A stretch of 64,000 nt of DNA from Phycisphaerae bacterium (GTDB lineage Bacteria; Planctomycetota; Phycisphaerae; Sedimentisphaerales; Anaerohalosphaeraceae). Location: the NCBI GenBank assembly GCA_014859965.1, contig JACZKQ010000175.1, positions 1-64,000 on the forward strand, in the 5' to 3' direction. The notes below the pieces were generated by a model. The model was given only the letters and a program-made list of their open reading frames with translations. It did not search any database and was not told the origin of the DNA. A program made the translations under genes and the position numbers. Positions 9,801 through 18,368 of the stretch are shown one piece after another. How positions within the stretch are numbered: the stretch's first letter is position 1; the number at the start of each line of letters is the position of its first letter.

Positions 9801-10247
9801 GTGCCGATCGAGGCTGCACCCGGCGCCGAGGCGATAAGCGGCATTGACGCACAGATGGCGAAGTTCGCGTACAAGGTGAAGGGTATTGTCGACGGCCAAT
9901 TCGCCGCGCTCCTGGACGATGCGCCTGAGCGTAACTGGAACCGCTACTACAATTTCGCATACGATAAGGACGGGGAACCCTACAGCTATTTCGCCAAGAC
10001 CGGGGCATTGAGAACCCAGCAGTTCGACGCCGTGCTGGCGGCGGCAAAAGGCAAAATTCTCGACGTGGCCCAAAGCATCTTTGCAGGCGAGATCGCCATC
10101 CGGCCGTACCGCATGGCGAAGGCGTCGCCGTGCGGCCACTGCGACTACGCGCCGCTGTGCCGATTCGACTGGCAGATCAATACGTATAACGCACTGGAAC
10201 CCCTCGACAAGAATGCATTTCTTGTAAAGATCGGGGGTACGCAATGA
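6801..10247 (+). CDS. addB: ATP-dependent helicase/nuclease subunit AddB
   Basis: This is the AddB subunit of the AddAB (RecBCD-equivalent) complex that resects double-strand breaks for RecA-dependent recombination and degrades foreign linear DNA. A Walker A motif, GRSGSGKT, is at residues 8-15. The iron-sulfur staple that frames the C-terminal nuclease is intact: Cys791 in 'FAACPYKHFVRYM', then Cys1111-X2-Cys1114-X5-Cys1120 in 'CGHCDYAPLC', the same spacing as in Bacillus AddB. The nuclease motif 'LVFDYKRREQ' is near 950. Length (1148 residues) matches the family. The ATG at 6801 starts the conserved 'MAVQFILGRSGSGKT', and an ATG at 6786 is possible. Its stop overlaps the addA start (ATGA), implying translational coupling. 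Confidence 0.95.
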   Translation: MAVQFILGRSGSGKTALCMRSITDALLGGDDDCGGPGLALLVPEQATWQAERMILADPRISGFSRLRVLSFNRLMFHLLGGSAQGVRPEISRAGRQMVVHKILRENVDRLKTFGPTAHAPGLAAELTKTIIELHEYEQQPEDVAGLAEGVRRTRPEHPAADKFEDLALVYRSYLDFLDSRADVFANGDARLTVVRQHVGRADWLKGGRLWVDGFSSFTVQQRQLLIELMKVAGESAIALCVDPAGFDWQHPEADAIDPADLFNSTQRTYADLFEAVTKSKLQLREPVILGTPLRFASSPALGHVEKHLFACAASQKASAADAVRIVAAPSARTEMNWIAGEIQRLVRRENCRFRDIAVVVSDIASCQHYIEAAFREQSIPFFIDRPRPLTDHPVIELITSALQAALGGFAAADVTAFLKTRLTGVAAEEIDRLENYCLAHGINGEDWLAEDMWRFAPPQEVRFDAGDIDRIRRRAVAPLIQLKDALSPNGSEQGITAATFTRAVWECLERLQLPEQIARWCEDDPDDSQGHRQFYEKLVSLFDELNAVFADTLMPGKDFAAILTQAVAGLALKLIPSRLDQVLVGAIERSRHPNLGIVFIAGATQKAFPTPVVFDAILTDDDRHIAEDHDFELADRLSRQLACRQYLAYIAFTRPSRRLYVSYPTMDAEGKPLVRSGFVDHLMSLFCDLRPESCLDGGSQIDGVYSTQQLKRLLCEALGRDGHEGGRRDVLLQVYQRMCSHGDTLLADAAGSVRFALQYDNRATLDAAACEKLIGRTLAGSVTRLGTFAACPYKHFVRYMLHIDTRTLFRFEPVDLGMFYHRVLERLHRALDAAGEDLASVEADALLALCRAQIAAIVQGDAFLANFRSRGAHNAYILDSAARTVEACVAGLAEMSRAGRFRQKASELRFGTGDGDLPPCRFDVADGRTVMLRGSIDRVDIAESDGRQIALVFDYKRREQAVSWARLFHGLDMQLAVYMLALQGACVAGRTIDAVAGAFFVPIEAAPGAEAISGIDAQMAKFAYKVKGIVDGQFAALLDDAPERNWNRYYNFAYDKDGEPYSYFAKTGALRTQQFDAVLAAAKGKILDVAQSIFAGEIAIRPYRMAKASPCGHCDYAPLCRFDWQINTYNALEPLDKNAFLVKIGGTQ

Positions 10248-13200
10248 CGGACGGGGGCCCGCGATGGACGGTGCAGCAGAAACTCGCGATTGAGGCGATG
10301 GATCGCGACGTGCTCGTCACCGCTTCGGCGGGTGCGGGCAAGACCGCCGTGCTGGCGCAGCGGTGCGTTCGCATACTGACGGACCCCGTGGTCGGCGTGG
10401 ACGTTAATCGCATTCTCGTCATGACTTTTACCGAGGCCGCCGCCGAAGAAATGCGTTCGCGGATCGCCGGCAAGCTTCGCGAACGCTTCGCGGTCACGCG
10501 TGATGCGCGACTGCGGCATCAGCTGCTTATGATCGACGCGGCCGACATAAGCACCATCCACGCCTTCTGCAAGCGGCTCATCACGGAGCATTTCTACCGA
10601 CTCGGCATCGACCCGGCGTTTCGCATTCTCGAACCGGACGAGCAGCTTTTGCTCAAATCGGACATACTGCGGCACATCGTCGAACAGGCATGGGCCGACC
10701 CGGTGCTGGCGCCCGGCCTGGCTGCGCTGCTCGACAGACGCAACATCGGCGAGGGCCGCGGCGACTTTTTGAACCATGTCATCTCGATCAGCAATTTTCT
10801 CGACAGCCTGCCCGCACGGAGCACCTTTTTCGAGCGGGCGAGGGCGCTGGCGGACATCGTCTTCTCGGTGTCGGACGAACTGGCCGGGGCCCAGCGGAAG
10901 ATTATTCTCGGCAAGCTCGGCGAGTGCCAATCGATGCTGCGCTATGCGCAGCGGCTCGACCGGCAATTAGCCGGCGGCCACTGGTCGGACCAGATTCAGA
11001 CGGACCTGCTGGGCCCGGTTGCTCTGTGCATCGACCGGCTCGAAGGAGGCGACGTCGCCGCCTGCGCGGACATTCTGCTCGACTTCCAAATGCCCAAGTT
11101 CAAGAACAAGCCGCGCGATCTGGCCGGCGAGACCGCCGACAAGGTCAAAGCCCCCGCGAAGAAGGCAATGGAGGCATTCAAGGACCTCCGGGACCTGGCC
11201 GTGATCAGCCCCGACTATGCGGAGATCGTGTGCGGCGCGTCACACCTTCAGACCAAGGTGCTCATCGAACTCGTCCAGCGGTTCGACCGGAGCTTTGCCG
11301 AGGCGAAGCGGCAGGCCAACTGTCTGGATTTCGCCGACCTGGAGCAACTGGCCCTGCGGCTGCTCACCGAGAACACGGACATCGCCCGCAAAGTGCGCGA
11401 CCGCTTCAAGCATATTTTCGTGGACGAATACCAGGACATCAACGCGCTCCAGCAGGCGGTGATCGACCGAATTGCCTCGGGCGATAATGTTTTTGCCGTG
11501 GGCGATATCAAGCAAAGTATTTACGGATTCCGGCAGTCCAAGCCGGAAATTTTTCTTGCGCGGCTGACCGGGGCCGTCGAGGACCTCGACACGCAAGGCG
11601 GTGCATTTCGCGTGGACCTCGGGCACAACTTCCGTTCGCGCAAGGGCATTCTGGATTTCGCCAACGCGCTGTTTTCGCGCATCATGAAGTCCTCGATCGC
11701 GGCCATCGACTACGATGAGCGGGCGCTGCTCATGCCCGGTTTCGAATACCGGCCGCTTGATGCGGCGGCAGGCAGCCTCGTTGAAATGGCGATTCTCGAC
11801 GAGGACGGCGGCGAGGAGGAAGGCGACACAGATACGGACAGCCTGACGCAGATCATCACCGCCTCGCAGAGGCAGGCGGCCTTCATTGCTTCGCGGATCC
11901 GAAGTATGGTCGGGGCCAATACGGGCGTAGCGGAATTTGAAATCTACGACCGGGCCGCCGACGCGTATCGGCCGGTGCAGTACGGCGATATCGTCATCCT
12001 CATGCGCAGCCTTGCCCACACGGCGAACGATTACGTCGAGATTCTGCGGCTCGCCGGCGTGCCCGTGAACAGCCAAAGCTGCGCGGGCTATTTTGCGGCG
12101 ACCGAGATCACCGACTGCATCTGCCTGTTGAAGATCTTAGATAATCCGCGGCAGGACATAGAATTCGCCGCGGTTCTCAGGAGTCCTTTATTCAGGATCA
12201 CCGACAGCCAGCTTGCGGAAATCAGTGCGCACACGGGCGTCGAGGACCGCACGGCGGGCTTCTGCGACCGCGTGACCCGGTACGCCGACGACGGGCCGGA
12301 CGCGTCGCTTCGCCGGACGCTTCGCGAAACGCTGGATTGCCTCGCTCGATGGCGGATCGTCATCGCCCGGCAGAGCCTTGCCGACCTGTTCCAGGCTATT
12401 TTCGCCGAAACGGATTACGTGGCGTTCGTGTCGGCCCTGCCCAACGGCAAGCAGCGAAAAGCCAACCTCTACAAGCTTCACGACAGGGCTATCCAGTTCG
12501 CCGGTTTCGCCGCGAGCCGCACCGCGTCGCCGGGGCGTTTCGTGGAGTACATCGAGAAACTTTTGGAGCGGGGCGAAGACTGGGCTCCGGCGGCGGCGGA
12601 AACCTCCGCCGACAATGCCGTTCGGCTGATGAGCATCCACAAGAGCAAGGGGCTTGAATTTCCGGTGGTCTTCCTCGCTGAGACCAACCGCCGATTCAAC
12701 CACAGGGACGCCTGGAGCGACTGTCTCGTGGACGATCCTGAAACGATCGGCCTGCGTATTATCGAGCCGCATTCCAAGGTGAAGCTCAGCAGCCTGGCCC
12801 ACCAGGTGATCAGCGAGAAGAAGCACGCTATGACGATCGCCGAGGAAATGCGTCTGCTCTATGTTGCCGTCACCCGCGCTCGCGAAAGGCTGGTCGTGAC
12901 GGCGTCGAGAACGGCCCGCCAATGCACGGGCATCCTGACCGACTGCGCGATCATGGGCGATGAGCCGCTCTGCGACTGGCAGATAAAATCCGCGCAGTGC
13001 CATTTTGACTGGCTGCTGTACGCCTTTGGGGGGCACCGTCGGCTGCTCGCACCCTTTGCAATCGAGGGCGGCGACGGTGAGATGTACGGCGATCTGTTCC
13101 GTGTCGCCGTTGTGGACCGTGATCGGCTCGACAGGCTCTCGACGGCAATCATTACGAAGAAACAGCATGCGGGCCAGACTTCGGCGGCGGACGTCCTGGG

Positions 13201-13933
13201 GCCTGTATCCGAAGAGGCGGCAGGCCTCGTCGAACAGATAACGGCCTCGGTTACCTGGAAATATCCGTGGGCGGACGTCACCGGCATTTGCGCCAAACAG
13301 TCGGTCAGCGAACTGACGCACCGCGACGACGAATGGGCGGCTTTGAATCTCTCGGCCGCGTTTCATCGGCGGCCGACGGTGTTGTCGGAGCCGCATAACG
13401 GCGCAAGGGGGGGCGTTGACCCTCGCGTCCTCGGCAGCGCGGCCCATCTGGTGCTGGAGAGCCTCGACCTGTCCGCGCCGGTCACGGTCGATACGATCAG
13501 GCAGACAGCCGCCCGCCTGGTCACCGCAGATCGCATGGCCGCTCACGTTGCGGCGGCGGTCGATCCCGACGCGATCCTGGGGTTCTTCAGCAGCGATCTG
13601 GGTCGGGTCGTCCTCGACAATCCGGCAGGCGTGCTGCGCGAATGGCCCTTTACGATTGCCGTTGACGCCTGCAAACTGGGGGCGGTCAGCACCGGGGAGT
13701 CCGTCATTGTGCAGGGGATTGTCGACATGCTCGTCGGCACGGACGCCGGGCTCATCGTGATCGATTTTAAGACCGACAGCGTGGACGCCGCAGGCATTGA
13801 AGAACGCACGAAACGCTACCGGACTCAGGTGGCATATTACGCCTATGCGGCACGGGCCATTCTCCGTCGGCCGGTCGTGTCGGCGTGGCTTTATTACCTT
13901 GCCTGCGGCCGGGCGGTGGCAATCGCCCTCTGA
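10244..13933 (+). CDS. addA: ATP-dependent helicase/nuclease subunit AddA
   Basis: This is the UvrD/Rep-type motor and nuclease subunit of AddAB. Walker A, ASAGAGKT, is at residues 27-34, followed by the superfamily I motif 'MTFTEAAAEEM' and the Walker B region 'IFVDEYQDIN' near 391-400. The motif 'GDIKQSIYGFRQSKPEIF' and the late motifs 'LMSIHKSKGLEFPVVF' and 'LLYVAVTRARERLVV' are also present. The C-terminal RecB-like nuclease shows 'LGSAAHLVLESL' and 'LIVIDFKTDS' (near residue 1172). Length (1229 residues) fits the family. It overlaps addB by 4 nt and must be expressed with it from the promoter at 6698. Nothing looks damaged. Confidence 0.96.
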   Translation: MTDGGPRWTVQQKLAIEAMDRDVLVTASAGAGKTAVLAQRCVRILTDPVVGVDVNRILVMTFTEAAAEEMRSRIAGKLRERFAVTRDARLRHQLLMIDAADISTIHAFCKRLITEHFYRLGIDPAFRILEPDEQLLLKSDILRHIVEQAWADPVLAPGLAALLDRRNIGEGRGDFLNHVISISNFLDSLPARSTFFERARALADIVFSVSDELAGAQRKIILGKLGECQSMLRYAQRLDRQLAGGHWSDQIQTDLLGPVALCIDRLEGGDVAACADILLDFQMPKFKNKPRDLAGETADKVKAPAKKAMEAFKDLRDLAVISPDYAEIVCGASHLQTKVLIELVQRFDRSFAEAKRQANCLDFADLEQLALRLLTENTDIARKVRDRFKHIFVDEYQDINALQQAVIDRIASGDNVFAVGDIKQSIYGFRQSKPEIFLARLTGAVEDLDTQGGAFRVDLGHNFRSRKGILDFANALFSRIMKSSIAAIDYDERALLMPGFEYRPLDAAAGSLVEMAILDEDGGEEEGDTDTDSLTQIITASQRQAAFIASRIRSMVGANTGVAEFEIYDRAADAYRPVQYGDIVILMRSLAHTANDYVEILRLAGVPVNSQSCAGYFAATEITDCICLLKILDNPRQDIEFAAVLRSPLFRITDSQLAEISAHTGVEDRTAGFCDRVTRYADDGPDASLRRTLRETLDCLARWRIVIARQSLADLFQAIFAETDYVAFVSALPNGKQRKANLYKLHDRAIQFAGFAASRTASPGRFVEYIEKLLERGEDWAPAAAETSADNAVRLMSIHKSKGLEFPVVFLAETNRRFNHRDAWSDCLVDDPETIGLRIIEPHSKVKLSSLAHQVISEKKHAMTIAEEMRLLYVAVTRARERLVVTASRTARQCTGILTDCAIMGDEPLCDWQIKSAQCHFDWLLYAFGGHRRLLAPFAIEGGDGEMYGDLFRVAVVDRDRLDRLSTAIITKKQHAGQTSAADVLGPVSEEAAGLVEQITASVTWKYPWADVTGICAKQSVSELTHRDDEWAALNLSAAFHRRPTVLSEPHNGARGGVDPRVLGSAAHLVLESLDLSAPVTVDTIRQTAARLVTADRMAAHVAAAVDPDAILGFFSSDLGRVVLDNPAGVLREWPFTIAVDACKLGAVSTGESVIVQGIVDMLVGTDAGLIVIDFKTDSVDAAGIEERTKRYRTQVAYYAYAARAILRRPVVSAWLYYLACGRAVAIAL

Positions 13934-13988
13934 GGGGCGGGCGATTGCCGGCTGCGCCTCAATTTGCGTGAATACGTAATCCCTGGAC

Positions 13989-14016
13989 TTGATATTCCCC
14001 GTTTGGCGGGTATAAT
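13989..14016 (+). promoter_or_regulatory. sigma-70-type promoter for the glycolytic cluster
   Basis: TTGATA (13989-13994) and a perfect TATAAT (14011-14016) are separated by 16 nt, with the -10 box 65 nt before the PPi-phosphofructokinase start. This is one of the best promoter matches in the window. Confidence 0.65.
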
Positions 14017-14081
14017 CTGCAGTTCGTGGTATTCACACAATAAGATGTTCAAAGGAACCTATCTCGAAAGGGTGTAGTAAA

Positions 14082-15278
14082 ATGGCCAATGCAATCGTCA
14101 GCCAGTCCGGCGGCCCCACCGGCGTCATCAATGCTTCTCTTGTCGGTGTCATCGAAGAAGCAAGCAAACACAAGGAAATTGACCGGCTGTTCGGCGGCGT
14201 GCATGCCGTCAGCGGGATCGTCAAAGAGCACTTCATCGACCTTAAGAAGCTCTCCATCGGCACGCTCGAACGCGTCGCCGGTTCGCCGTCTTCGGCACTT
14301 GGCTCCAGCCGCGATAAACCGAACGACGAATACTGCGGGCGCATTCTCGAGGTCTTCAAGAAACACGATATCCGCTATTTTTATTACATCGGCGGAAACG
14401 ACTCTGCAAACACCTGCTACATCATCAACAATATGGCTGAGAATCAGGGTTACCAGCTTCGGGCGTTCCACGTGCCCAAGACGGTCGACAACGACCTGCG
14501 CGTGACCGATCACTGTCCGGGGTACGGGACCGCGGCGCGGTTCGTTGCCTGTGCGCTCATGGGCGACGACCTCGACAATCGGGCGCTGCCCGGGGTCAAG
14601 ATCGACGTGATCATGGGCCGGCATGCCGGCTTTTTGACGGGCGCCGCAGCGCTTGGCAAACAGCGCGACGATGACGGCCCGCACCTGGTCTACATTCCCG
14701 AAAGGCCTTTCACGATGGACCAGTTCCTTGGGGACATCGACCGCGTCTATAAGAAGATCGGCCGCTGCGTGATCGCCATCAGCGAGGGCGCTTCCGGGCC
14801 CGACGGGAAGACCTACGCCGAGACTCTTGCGGAAAACGCCGAACGCGACGCCCACGGAAATGTTCAGCTTTCGGGAACCGGCGCGCTGGCCGACTACCTG
14901 GCCGGGCAGATCAAAGGCAAACTGGGCATTAAGCGCGTGCGGGCGGATACCTTCGGCTATCTGCAGCGGAGTTTTGCGGGCTTGCAGTCGCCGACGGACG
15001 TCGACGAGGCGCGGCGGTGCGGGCGGCAGGCGGTGCTTTATTCGATGAAGGAAGATAACGGCTCGGTGGCCATGAAGCGCCTGGGCAACGGGGCGAACTA
15101 TGGCGTCGAACTCTTCCGGACCAATCTCAGCGAGGTCGCCGAGCACACCAAGAGCGTGCCGGACGAGTTCATCAACGCCGAGGGCAACGGGATGACCGAC
15201 GCGTTCGTCGAATACGCAGCGCCGCTGGCCGGCGAGCTGCCGCGGACCGAATATCTGGGCAATTACCCGAAGGCATAA
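14082..15278 (+). CDS. pfp: pyrophosphate-type 6-phosphofructokinase
   Basis: This enzyme phosphorylates fructose 6-phosphate to the 1,6-bisphosphate in the cytoplasm. Two residues point to pyrophosphate rather than ATP as donor: the loop GGNDS at residues 104-108 carries Asp where ATP enzymes have Gly (GGDGS), and PKTVDND at 132-138 has the Lys typical of PPi enzymes in place of Gly. Other family elements are 'QSGGPTGVINASL' at the N-terminus and 'MGRHAGFLT'. Length, 398 residues, matches the long PPi-dependent clade. It is the first gene after the promoter at 13989 and precedes pyk and a second phosphofructokinase. PPi use is inferred from these residues and would be reversible, serving glycolysis and gluconeogenesis. 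Confidence 0.93.
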   Translation: MANAIVSQSGGPTGVINASLVGVIEEASKHKEIDRLFGGVHAVSGIVKEHFIDLKKLSIGTLERVAGSPSSALGSSRDKPNDEYCGRILEVFKKHDIRYFYYIGGNDSANTCYIINNMAENQGYQLRAFHVPKTVDNDLRVTDHCPGYGTAARFVACALMGDDLDNRALPGVKIDVIMGRHAGFLTGAAALGKQRDDDGPHLVYIPERPFTMDQFLGDIDRVYKKIGRCVIAISEGASGPDGKTYAETLAENAERDAHGNVQLSGTGALADYLAGQIKGKLGIKRVRADTFGYLQRSFAGLQSPTDVDEARRCGRQAVLYSMKEDNGSVAMKRLGNGANYGVELFRTNLSEVAEHTKSVPDEFINAEGNGMTDAFVEYAAPLAGELPRTEYLGNYPKA

Positions 15279-15340
15279 ACGTTGGGTCAGGCGTGCCTGA
15301 ACCTCCTGATTACAGGGCGCGGGCTTTGCTCCGCCGCCAT

Positions 15341-15398
15341 CCGGCAAGGGCAGGCGCCGCCGCTGCCCTTGCCGGTTAAGGGTGGGACCGTATCCCAC
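15341..15398. repeat. two intergenic hairpins between pfp and pyk
   Basis: A perfect 13-bp stem (15341-15353 with 15363-15375, 9-nt loop) is followed by a 6-bp hairpin GTGGGA-ccgta-TCCCAC at 15382-15398. Neither has a U-tract, so they may act as an mRNA stability or attenuation element between pfp and pyk. This is inference. Confidence 0.45.
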
Positions 15399-15452
15399 GA
15401 TATAAGGATTGGGCTAACCACGCCCTGCTGATTATGGATGTTGGAGGAGCGC

Positions 15453-16874
15453 ATGATAAAAACCAAAATCATCGCAACCATCGGCCCGGCGTGCAGCGCC
15501 AGCGATATGATCCGCGCGATGATCGACAACGGGGTGGACGTTTTTCGCCTCAACTTTTCGCACGGAACGCTCGACGATCATGACGCATTTCTGGAGGCTT
15601 TGAATGCCGCCCGTGCGGCGCACACCCACACGACCGCCGTTATCGGCGACCTGTGCGGCCCAAAGATCCGAACCGCCGATATCCGCCCGCAGGGGTACGT
15701 GCTTAAGATCGACGACGAAATCACCATTACCGCCGATGCGGCGGGAGAGCATACCCCGACGCACTTCGGCACGAACTATCCCAAATTCATTGATGACATT
15801 GTGGTCGGCCATCGTGTCTTCATCGACGACGGCGCAATTGCGCTGCGGGTCATCGAGAAACATGACGACAGAATCGTTTGCCGGGTGTTGGCCGGCGGGG
15901 CGCTGTACAGCCGCAAGGGCATCAACCTGCCTGACACCGAAATCTCCTCGCCCTCGATCACCGAACGGGACTGGGAATGCGTCCGGTGGGCGGTCGAACG
16001 CAAACTGGAATTTCTGGCGCTGAGTTTCGTCCGCACCGCAGACGAGATTCACCAGCTTAAGGACTATCTGGCCGCCGCCGGCTCCGACATCAAGGTCATC
16101 GCCAAGATCGAAAAGCCCCAGGCCATCGACCAAATCGAGGCCATCGTCAGGGCTTCGGATGTCATCCTCGTGGCGCGCGGCGATCTGGGCGTCGAGATGG
16201 ACCTTGCCGAGGTCCCGCTCATTCAAAAGCGCATCACCCGGCTGTGCCGCCGCTTCGGTACGCCGGTGATTGTGGCGACGCAGATGCTCCAGAGCATGAT
16301 CGACGCCCCTGTGCCCACGCGGGCCGAGGTTTCGGACGTGGCTAATGCGATTATGGACTTCACCGATTCCGTCATGCTCTCCGGCGAAACCGCGATTGGC
16401 AAGTACCCCATAGAGGCCGCCAAGGCCATCCGGCGAATCGCCCGCGTCACCGAAGCATGGCTCGACAGCGCCAACGACATCCGCCCGAAGATAGAAACGG
16501 CGGACGGACTGGCCACCACCGCAGCGATCGCCAGAACCGTCGCCCACCTGGTCGACGACATCGCCCCTCAGCTTGTCGCGGCATGGTCAGAGACCGGCGC
16601 CACCGCCCGGCTCCTCAGCAAGGTCCGCATCGACGTGCCCATCGCAGCCTTCAGCAGCAGCGACCGCGTCTGCAAACAGATGTGCCTCCATTATGGGGTT
16701 GTGCCGCGGCGGGCGCCCGTGCCGGAGAGCTTTGACGCGTTCACCGATGCCGTCGACCATATGGCGCTCGAACGACACTGGGTTCGCGGCGGCGATCGCA
16801 TTGTTCTTGTCGCCGGCAGCCCTCTCAGTCACAGCGGGAATGCAATCATCGTGCACAACGTGCCGGGGCCTTAG
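15453..16874 (+). CDS. pyk: pyruvate kinase
   Basis: This is the final enzyme of glycolysis, converting phosphoenolpyruvate plus ADP to pyruvate plus ATP. The N-terminus 'MIKTKIIATIGPACSA', the substrate segment 'FRLNFSHG', the catalytic region 'VIAKIEKPQAI' and the metal-site region 'ARGDLGVEMDL' are all present. So are 'VIVATQMLQSM' and 'SDVANAIMDFTDSVMLSGETAIGKYP'. A C-terminal allosteric-type domain completes a normal 473-residue length. The ATG at 15453 has a strong GGAGG site 5 nt upstream, so I prefer it to the ATG at 15438. It lies between two phosphofructokinases in one direction. Confidence 0.96.
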   Translation: MIKTKIIATIGPACSASDMIRAMIDNGVDVFRLNFSHGTLDDHDAFLEALNAARAAHTHTTAVIGDLCGPKIRTADIRPQGYVLKIDDEITITADAAGEHTPTHFGTNYPKFIDDIVVGHRVFIDDGAIALRVIEKHDDRIVCRVLAGGALYSRKGINLPDTEISSPSITERDWECVRWAVERKLEFLALSFVRTADEIHQLKDYLAAAGSDIKVIAKIEKPQAIDQIEAIVRASDVILVARGDLGVEMDLAEVPLIQKRITRLCRRFGTPVIVATQMLQSMIDAPVPTRAEVSDVANAIMDFTDSVMLSGETAIGKYPIEAAKAIRRIARVTEAWLDSANDIRPKIETADGLATTAAIARTVAHLVDDIAPQLVAAWSETGATARLLSKVRIDVPIAAFSSSDRVCKQMCLHYGVVPRRAPVPESFDAFTDAVDHMALERHWVRGGDRIVLVAGSPLSHSGNAIIVHNVPGP

Positions 16875-16893
16875 CCCGGCGAAAGGATCGATC

Positions 16894-18225
16894 ATGGCCA
16901 AACCGGATTTCACCATCGCACGCCTCGGGGACATGTCCATTGCCTCGCCCGTGACACTGTCGACGGTCACCGGCGACTACGTCGCCAACTACACCGAGGA
17001 CGACGAACACATTTTATACGACATAAACGCAACCTCTTCGCAGACGTCCGTTGCGTTCGACCGGAGTCAACTGCTCGAAAAAGCCGGGCCGCGCCCGAAG
17101 ATTCATTTCACGCCCGCCGAGACGCATGCGGGCATCGTCACCTGCGGCGGCCTGTGTCCCGGACTCAACGACGTCATTCGCGCGATCGTGATGTGCCTGG
17201 CGTACGATTACGGGGTGAGCAAGATCACGGGGTTTCGGTTCGGCTACCGCGGGCTCCTGCCGGAACTGGGGCATGAACCGGTAGCGCTTGCGCCGCACGT
17301 TGTCAAGGACATCCACAAACTCGGCGGCACGATCCTCGGCGCGGCGCGCGGATACGGGAAGCACACCGCGGAAATGGTGGATACGCTCGTCGCTCGCGGC
17401 GTGAACATCCTTTTCGCCATCGGCGGCGACGGCACACAACGCGGAGCCCTTGAGATCAGCCGCCGCATCAGCGAACGCGGGCTGGACATCGCGGTGATCG
17501 GCCTGCCCAAGACCATCGACAACGACCTGAGTTATGTGCAGCAGTCGTTCGGGTTTCAGACCTCCGTCGAAAAGGCGGTCGACGCCGTGCGGACCGCGCA
17601 CACCGAAGCGTACGACGCCATCAACGGGATCGGTCTTGTGAAGGTCATGGGTCGACAGGCGGGCTTCATCGCCGCCGAGACCACCATGGCGGCAAGCGAC
17701 GTCAACTTCGTTCTCGTGCCGGAGGTTCCGTTCGAGCTCGACGGCGACAACGGCTTTCTCGCCCATCTCGAACACCGTATCCGCCGCAGAGCCCACGCCG
17801 TTGTCCTTGTCTCCGAAGGGGCCGGCCAGGATCTGCTCGACGAGACCAATAAGACCGATGCCTCCGGAAATCTCCTCCTGTCCGACATCGGTCTGTTTCT
17901 TAAACTTCGGATCGGTGAGTTTTTCAGGAAAAAAGAAACCGAGGTCAATCTCAAGTATATCGACCCCAGCTATATCATCCGCGGGGCGCCGGCCAACGCA
18001 TACGATTCGGTGTATTGCCAGCGGCTGGGGACGAACGCCGTGCATGCGGCGATGGCCGGCAAGACCGCCATGGTGATCAGCATGATGCACAACTATCTCG
18101 TGCACGTGCCGATGGCGATGACGGTCTCAACAAAAAACCGTATCGACCCCGACGGGTCACTCTGGCGCGACGTCATCACCGCAACGGGCCAGCCGATGCT
18201 GATGATCAATGGAAACAGCCGCTGA
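16894..18225 (+). CDS. 6-phosphofructokinase, probably ATP-dependent
   Basis: This is a second, divergent phosphofructokinase of 443 residues. The donor loop is GGDGT (residues 177-181, Gly as in ATP enzymes), while PKTIDND (205-211) keeps Lys. That Gly/Lys pairing is known from the ATP-using branch of the PPi-like clade (trypanosomatid and spirochaete types). The motif 'KVMGRQAGFIAAETTMA' follows. The roughly 70-residue N-terminal extension before 'AGIVTCGGLCPGLNDVIRAIV' is also typical of that branch. The ATG at 16894 follows the pyk stop by 19 nt, with a GAAAGGA element upstream. The longer upstream reading of this frame only shadows pyk. The gene is convergent with ftsY. Confidence 0.9.
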   Translation: MAKPDFTIARLGDMSIASPVTLSTVTGDYVANYTEDDEHILYDINATSSQTSVAFDRSQLLEKAGPRPKIHFTPAETHAGIVTCGGLCPGLNDVIRAIVMCLAYDYGVSKITGFRFGYRGLLPELGHEPVALAPHVVKDIHKLGGTILGAARGYGKHTAEMVDTLVARGVNILFAIGGDGTQRGALEISRRISERGLDIAVIGLPKTIDNDLSYVQQSFGFQTSVEKAVDAVRTAHTEAYDAINGIGLVKVMGRQAGFIAAETTMAASDVNFVLVPEVPFELDGDNGFLAHLEHRIRRRAHAVVLVSEGAGQDLLDETNKTDASGNLLLSDIGLFLKLRIGEFFRKKETEVNLKYIDPSYIIRGAPANAYDSVYCQRLGTNAVHAAMAGKTAMVISMMHNYLVHVPMAMTVSTKNRIDPDGSLWRDVITATGQPMLMINGNSR

Positions 18226-18368
18226 TCCTTCGGCCGTATGCCAGCGGTTCCATCGTCGCCGCCGGGTCGCCGCCTTGACACCTCCTTGCCGGCAGAACGT
18301 GATCACCTCGCAATTCAAAACGCACCGTCAGCTGCTGCTCGGATGATTTGTTCAGCAGGCGGCGCGAT

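Noticed and set aside
14049-15398. 449-residue open frame opposite the PPi-phosphofructokinase gene
   Set aside because: It is a shadow of a conserved gene, with low-complexity Arg/Val/His-rich product and no ribosome binding site.
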